Below, in pieces: positions 23,068 to 26,296 of a stretch of DNA of 26,296 nucleotides (within the stretch, counting starts at the first letter, position 1; every line of letters starts with the position of its first letter). The DNA is from an uncultured Eubacterium sp. (GTDB lineage Bacteria > Bacillota > Clostridia > Lachnospirales > Lachnospiraceae). Made by a program: the position numbers and the translations under genes. The notes below the pieces were generated by a model. It worked only from the letters and a program-made list of their open reading frames with translations, made no database searches and was not told where the DNA came from. The stretch lies in contig CAJTTQ010000031.1 in NCBI GenBank assembly GCA_910579145.1, positions 1-26,296 of the forward strand, in the 5' to 3' direction.

Positions 23068-25167
23068 TTACTTCCTGTCTTCTTTCACATCTTTGATACT
23101 GAAGGAAATCCTGCCCATTTTATCCTTTCCAAGGCAGACTACCTTCACTTTGTCGCCGAGAGTAAGCTCGTCCTCGACGTGGTTGATCCGGCGTTTGCAG
23201 ATATTGGAAATGTGAACCATACCTTCCTTGCCCGGCGCGAATTCGATAAATGCGCCAAAATCTTTAATACTGATCACGGTTCCTTCTAAGATCTGCCCCT
23301 TTTCAAAGTCGGCGACAATGATCTCAATGAGACGGATCGCCTCATCCATCATCGCTTTATCCGTGCCGCATACCGATACGGCGCCGTCATCGGTAATGTC
23401 AATCTTCACGCCGGTGCGCTCGATGAGCGTGTTGATCGTCTTGCCGCGCTGTCCGACCACATCGCCGATCTTCGATGGATCAATCATGATCTGACGGATC
23501 TTCGGTGCGTATTCATTCACCTCTTTACGCGGCTCCGAAATCGCCTTTGCCATCACCTCATCGAGAATGTATGTCCTCGCCTCTTTCGTCCTGTGGATCG
23601 CTCCCTCGACGATCTCGCGTGTCAGGCCGTGGATCTTAATATCCATCTGGATCGCTGTGATTCCTTTATGCGTACCGGCAACCTTAAAGTCCATATCACC
23701 GAAGAAATCTTCGAGTCCCTGTATATCCGTGAGGATCAAATAATCATCGTCCGCATCGCCTGTCACAAGTCCTACTGAAATCCCGGCTACCGGAGCTTTA
23801 ATCGGAACACCGGCCGCCATGAGTGAAAGTGTCGATGCGCAAATACTTCCCTGGGAAGTAGAACCGTTCGATTCCATGATCTCTGATACGGTACGTATCG
23901 TGTACGGGAACTCTTCCTCCGATGGAAGCACTGGTATGAGTGCCCGTTCCGCGAGCGCTCCGTGCCCGATCTCACGCCGTCCCGGCCCTCTGCTCGGCCT
24001 CGTCTCGCCGACCGAATACGACGGGAAATTATAGTGATGGATGTAGCGCTTCGAAGTCGCGTTTTCATCCAGTCCGTCGAGCTTCTGCCTCTCCGCGAGC
24101 GGCGCCAGCGTCGTTACGTTGAGAACCTGTGTCTGTCCTCTCTGGAACAGGCCGGAGCCGTGTACGGTAGGAAGAACGTCGATTTCTGCCGCCAGCGGCC
24201 GGATCTGCGTGATCTCCCGTCCATCGGGACGCTTGTGGTCTTTCAAGATCATCTTGCGCACCGTCTTTTTTTGGAACTTATATACCGCTTCGTCAATGAG
24301 TTCCAGCCATTCTGGATGATCCTCGGCATAACGCTCTTCGAGCTGGTCTTTGATCCCCCGTATATTTTCCTCCCTTACCTGTTTTACATCCGTAAAAACA
24401 GCTTCCTCCATCGCTTCCGGCGTAATAAACGAAACGATGTCATCATAAAGGTCTTCCGGCGTATCACAGTGCTCGTACTCATGTTTTGCCTTTCCGCACT
24501 CCGCCTCGATCTTATCAAAAAATTCAATGATCTGCCCATTCACCTCATGCGCTTTGTAGATCGCCTCGATCATCGTGTCTTCGGGCACCTCATTGGCACC
24601 GGCCTCGATCATGATCACCTTGTCCCTCGTCGAGGCAACGGTAAGCGCCAGATCCGAGACAAGTCTTTGTTCAAACGTCGGGTTTACGACAAGCTCGCCG
24701 TCGACAAGACCAATCTGCGTCGCAGCCGTCGGCCCGTCAAACGGAATGTCTGAGATACATGTCGCTAACGCGGATCCAAGCATCGCTGTCAGTTCTGGAC
24801 TGCAGTCCTGGTCCACACACATCACGAGATTCTCTAACGTCACATCGTTCCGGTAATCTTTCGGAAAGAGCGGACGCATCGGCCTGTCAATGACACGGCA
24901 TGTCAAAATGGCATTATCGGAAGGTTTTCCCTCCCTCCTCGTAAATCCGCCGGGAATCTTCCCCACCGAATACATCTTTTCATTATACTCCACACTGAGT
25001 GGGAAGAAATCAATACCTTCCCTCGGCTTTTCCGATGCCGTAGCTGTCGATAATACAACCGTATTCCCATAGTGCATGAATGCCGCACCATTTGCCTGTG
25101 CCGCCACCCGTCCGATATCGACGGAAAGCGTACGCCCGGCAAGTTCCATTGAAAATGTCTTATACAT
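23068..25167 (-). CDS. pnp: Polyribonucleotide nucleotidyltransferase (PNPase)
   Basis: PNPase degrades RNA 3' to 5' using phosphate and can also add nucleotides to 3' ends. It works as a trimer, often with the RNA degradosome. The 699-residue length is standard. Two RNase PH-like domains are evident: KIPGGFTRREGKPSD with RVIDRPMRPLFP in the first, and HHYNFPSYSVGETRPSRGPGRREIGHG, the phosphate-binding and catalytic region, in the second. A KH domain (about 555-615, KIGDVVGQRGKTINTL) and an S1 domain (about 625-693, GAFIEFAPGKEGMVHIS) close the protein. The ATG at 25167 has GAGG seven bases upstream. It has its own probable promoter and a hairpin leader, and is separated from rpsO by a NUDIX gene. 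Confidence 0.97.
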   Translation of the reverse strand: MYKTFSMELAGRTLSVDIGRVAAQANGAAFMHYGNTVVLSTATASEKPREGIDFFPLSVEYNEKMYSVGKIPGGFTRREGKPSDNAILTCRVIDRPMRPLFPKDYRNDVTLENLVMCVDQDCSPELTAMLGSALATCISDIPFDGPTAATQIGLVDGELVVNPTFEQRLVSDLALTVASTRDKVIMIEAGANEVPEDTMIEAIYKAHEVNGQIIEFFDKIEAECGKAKHEYEHCDTPEDLYDDIVSFITPEAMEEAVFTDVKQVREENIRGIKDQLEERYAEDHPEWLELIDEAVYKFQKKTVRKMILKDHKRPDGREITQIRPLAAEIDVLPTVHGSGLFQRGQTQVLNVTTLAPLAERQKLDGLDENATSKRYIHHYNFPSYSVGETRPSRGPGRREIGHGALAERALIPVLPSEEEFPYTIRTVSEIMESNGSTSQGSICASTLSLMAAGVPIKAPVAGISVGLVTGDADDDYLILTDIQGLEDFFGDMDFKVAGTHKGITAIQMDIKIHGLTREIVEGAIHRTKEARTYILDEVMAKAISEPRKEVNEYAPKIRQIMIDPSKIGDVVGQRGKTINTLIERTGVKIDITDDGAVSVCGTDKAMMDEAIRLIEIIVADFEKGQILEGTVISIKDFGAFIEFAPGKEGMVHISNICKRRINHVEDELTLGDKVKVVCLGKDKMGRISFSIKDVKEDRK

Positions 25168-25204
25168 ACTTTTTCCTCATTTCTTTTTTCTTTCTCTCAG
25201 AGAA

Positions 25205-25275
25205 TCCGAAACATCTGAAAAACACACTCCCGTAAACGCACGGCAAAGACGAATGCGCTTTTCAGAAGTCTCGGA
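25205..25275 (-). promoter_or_regulatory. Long hairpin in the pnp leader RNA
   Basis: The 17-base arms 25205-25221 and 25259-25275 pair along their full length, with a G-U and one T-T mismatch. The 37-base cap contains smaller hairpins (for example CCGT...ACGG). No T-run follows, so it is not a terminator. In E. coli a leader hairpin of pnp is the site where RNase III and PNPase control pnp mRNA. A similar self-control here is plausible but not shown. Confidence 0.55.
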
Positions 25276-25309
25276 CATTTCTCCAAATATCATTGACACA
25301 TACATTTAG

Positions 25310-25338
25310 ATTATAACATAATTTTTCCATTATGAAAA
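25310..25338 (-). promoter_or_regulatory. pnp promoter
   Basis: On the minus strand a perfect TATAAT (25310-25315) lies about 140 bases before the pnp ATG. At 17 bases upstream the -35 is only TTTTCA, so this is a moderate promoter. It overlaps the end of the NUDIX gene, and its transcript would include the whole long hairpin. Confidence 0.5.
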
Positions 25339-25797
25339 CACTTTTTTCACCGGATAACTTATGTCATCTCCATCCCATAAAAGTACCTCATCGTGAAAAA
25401 AAGGAATCCGCATTAAGCCGGCCCCAAAAAGATAGGCCCGGTCCCTCTCCGCGATCTCGTCCAGCCTCAGCCACTTGACTGCCACGATCGACTGTTCATT
25501 TTCCGGAAGTTCCGGATCGATTCCCTTGACCGGCTCTGCATCTTCCGGTATTTCTACCAAAAATGTATATACACGGCTCTCCATATCGGGCTTGTACTCG
25601 ATCGTGAGCGGGCGGACAATGCGTCCCTCGACTCCGCATTCCTCGGATAATTCACGGAGCGCCGCCTGTTCCGGCGTCTCTCCCTCTTCCATTCCGCCGC
25701 CGGGAAGATTGTAAAAGTCCCGCCCGAACAGCTCATGCTCCACAAGCAGGATCCGGTCGCCGCGGATCACCATAGACTGGCTTCTGTCTCGTTTCAT
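25330..25797 (-). CDS. NUDIX hydrolase
   Basis: The 155-residue protein carries a full Nudix box, GGGMEEGETPEQAALRELSEECG (about 33-55), which binds Mg and cleaves nucleoside diphosphates linked to another group. The N-terminus MKRDRSQSMVIRGDRILLVEH is typical. A strand-rich C-terminal half includes WLRLDEIAERD, so no part of the domain is missing. Substrate type cannot be told; oxidised nucleotides, ADP-ribose-like compounds and nucleotide sugars are options. The ATG at 25797 is chosen because GAGGG lies five bases upstream; ATG 25800 is too close to it and 25809 has no ribosome site. A hairpin (25814-25840) stands just upstream. It lies between the rpsO terminator and pnp, where most relatives have no gene. 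Confidence 0.85.
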   Translation of the reverse strand: MKRDRSQSMVIRGDRILLVEHELFGRDFYNLPGGGMEEGETPEQAALRELSEECGVEGRIVRPLTIEYKPDMESRVYTFLVEIPEDAEPVKGIDPELPENEQSIVAVKWLRLDEIAERDRAYLFGAGLMRIPFFHDEVLLWDGDDISYPVKKVFS

Positions 25798-25813
25798 CAT
25801 TTCCCTCATCTCT

Positions 25814-25840
25814 GTAAAAGCGAGCGGCACTCACTTTTAC
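25814..25840 (-). other. Hairpin just upstream of the NUDIX gene
   Basis: GTAAAAGCGAG (25814-25824) and CTCACTTTTAC (25830-25840) form an 11-base stem around a five-base loop; the one mismatch becomes a G-U pair in minus-strand RNA. It ends 17 bases before the chosen ATG and has no T-run. It could regulate the NUDIX message, for example by controlling access to the ribosome site or by stabilising the 5' end. Confidence 0.45.
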
Positions 25841-25902
25841 CTTTTGTTGCACTTTCAATCAACACTAACACAAAAATCCCGCCATCTGCACATTTTTCTT
25901 TT

Positions 25903-25958
25903 GTGCAAAAAATGATAGTGTAACCACCTGTTCCAGTTTTTGGTTTCACTATCATTTT
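25903..25958 (-). terminator. rpsO terminator
   Basis: A perfect 12-base inverted repeat (25909-25920 with 25947-25958) continues after one mismatch into five more pairs. On the minus strand ATCATTTTTTG gives a T-run of six. It starts about 30 bases after the rpsO stop, so rpsO is probably transcribed separately from the NUDIX gene. It also has a T-rich side on the plus strand, but no plus-strand gene is near. Confidence 0.85.
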
Positions 25959-25987
25959 CTTTTCACTGCCCGTAATGAGCAGGATTT

Positions 25988-26254
25988 TTATTTTCTCAAT
26001 CCAAGTTTAGCGATCAGGGCACGATAACTTTCCAGGTCTGTTCTCTTGAGATAATCAAGAAGACCTCGTCTCTTACCAACCATTTTCAAAAGCCCCCTGC
26101 GCGAGTGATGGTCTTTTTTGTTCTCTTTCAAATGCTCCGTGAGAACATTGATCCTCTCGGTCAAAAGTGCTACCTGTACTTCCGGTGAACCCGTGTCATT
26201 CGGTGTTCTTCCGTATTCTTTGATAATTTCTGCCTTTCTCTCTGTCGTCATCAT
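25988..26254 (-). CDS. rpsO: 30S ribosomal protein S15
   Basis: S15 binds 16S rRNA early in small-subunit assembly and helps the subunits join. The 88-residue protein matches the family along its whole length: YGRTPNDTGSPEVQVALLTERI, then LKENKKDHHSRRGLLKMVGKRRGLLDYLK, and the usual C-terminal YRALIAKLGLRK. The start is ATG 26254 (a second ATG follows directly), with GGAGGT nine bases upstream (26263-26268 on the plus strand). It stands upstream of pnp, as in most bacteria, but with its own strong terminator and a NUDIX gene between them. The promoter lies outside or at the very edge of the window. Confidence 0.97.
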   Translation of the reverse strand: MMTTERKAEIIKEYGRTPNDTGSPEVQVALLTERINVLTEHLKENKKDHHSRRGLLKMVGKRRGLLDYLKRTDLESYRALIAKLGLRK

Positions 26255-26296
26255 TTTGATGTACCTCCATTTATTTTTTAATTGCCAATTGCCAGG

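Noticed and set aside
23962..24753. A 263-codon plus-strand open frame inside pnp.
   Set aside because: It is the antisense shadow of conserved PNPase catalytic domains and has no ribosome site or recognisable domain.
25814..25840. A terminator for a transcript coming from rpsO.
   Set aside because: No T-run follows on the minus strand, and a better terminator lies at 25909-25958.

Overview
The window looks like a stretch of a Firmicutes chromosome, most likely family Lachnospiraceae (Clostridia). This is inferred from gene content, gene order and protein style: pnp next to rpsO with a tepA-like clpP and ftsK/spoIIIE downstream, a cdaA-cdaR pair, the radical-SAM/DUF2344/RNase G trio, an ECF-type bioY with a lone bioB, and strong AGGAGG-like ribosome sites. 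No genus or species can be fixed from sequence alone. Almost every gene is on the minus strand. Only a zinc-ribbon membrane protein and a chemotaxis receptor lie on the plus strand. No tRNA, rRNA, CRISPR array, insertion sequence or prophage was seen, and no gene-free stretch exceeds about 200 bases.

Region 1 (1-1412, minus) is visibly AT-rich. It holds a P-loop kinase-like protein and a GNAT acetyltransferase fused to a second small domain, whose frame is broken near 840. Region 2 (1458-2168) holds a Glu-rich hypothetical protein and the leuA terminator. Region 3 (2206-7553, minus) is one tightly packed probable operon: a small membrane protein interrupted by an in-frame TAG, a large polytopic membrane protein, diadenylate cyclase cdaA, its YbbR-domain partner cdaR, and leuA. 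The usual glmM is not there. Region 4 (7672-11575, minus) is a three-gene operon of a radical SAM protein, a DUF2344 protein and RNase G, with its own promoter and terminator. A zinc-ribbon membrane protein is transcribed divergently (11640-12506, plus).

Region 5 (12555-14115, minus) is the bioY-bioB biotin operon, with a near-consensus promoter and a perfect inverted repeat that matches a BirA operator. Region 6 (14189-16078, plus) is a methyl-accepting chemotaxis protein whose terminator is shared, back to back, with fhs. Region 7 (16102-22948, minus) runs clpP/tepA-like, ftsK/spoIIIE, two neighbouring paralogous ATP-grasp ligases, then fhs. Region 8 (23014-26254, minus) runs rpsO, a NUDIX hydrolase, then pnp, with pnp preceded by a long hairpin leader.

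The best candidates for undescribed biology are the tandem ATP-grasp ligases (17812-19689), the two membrane proteins that lead the cdaA-cdaR operon (6124-7553), the structured pnp leader (25205-25275), and the two broken or recoded reading frames (near 840 and at 7479-7481).
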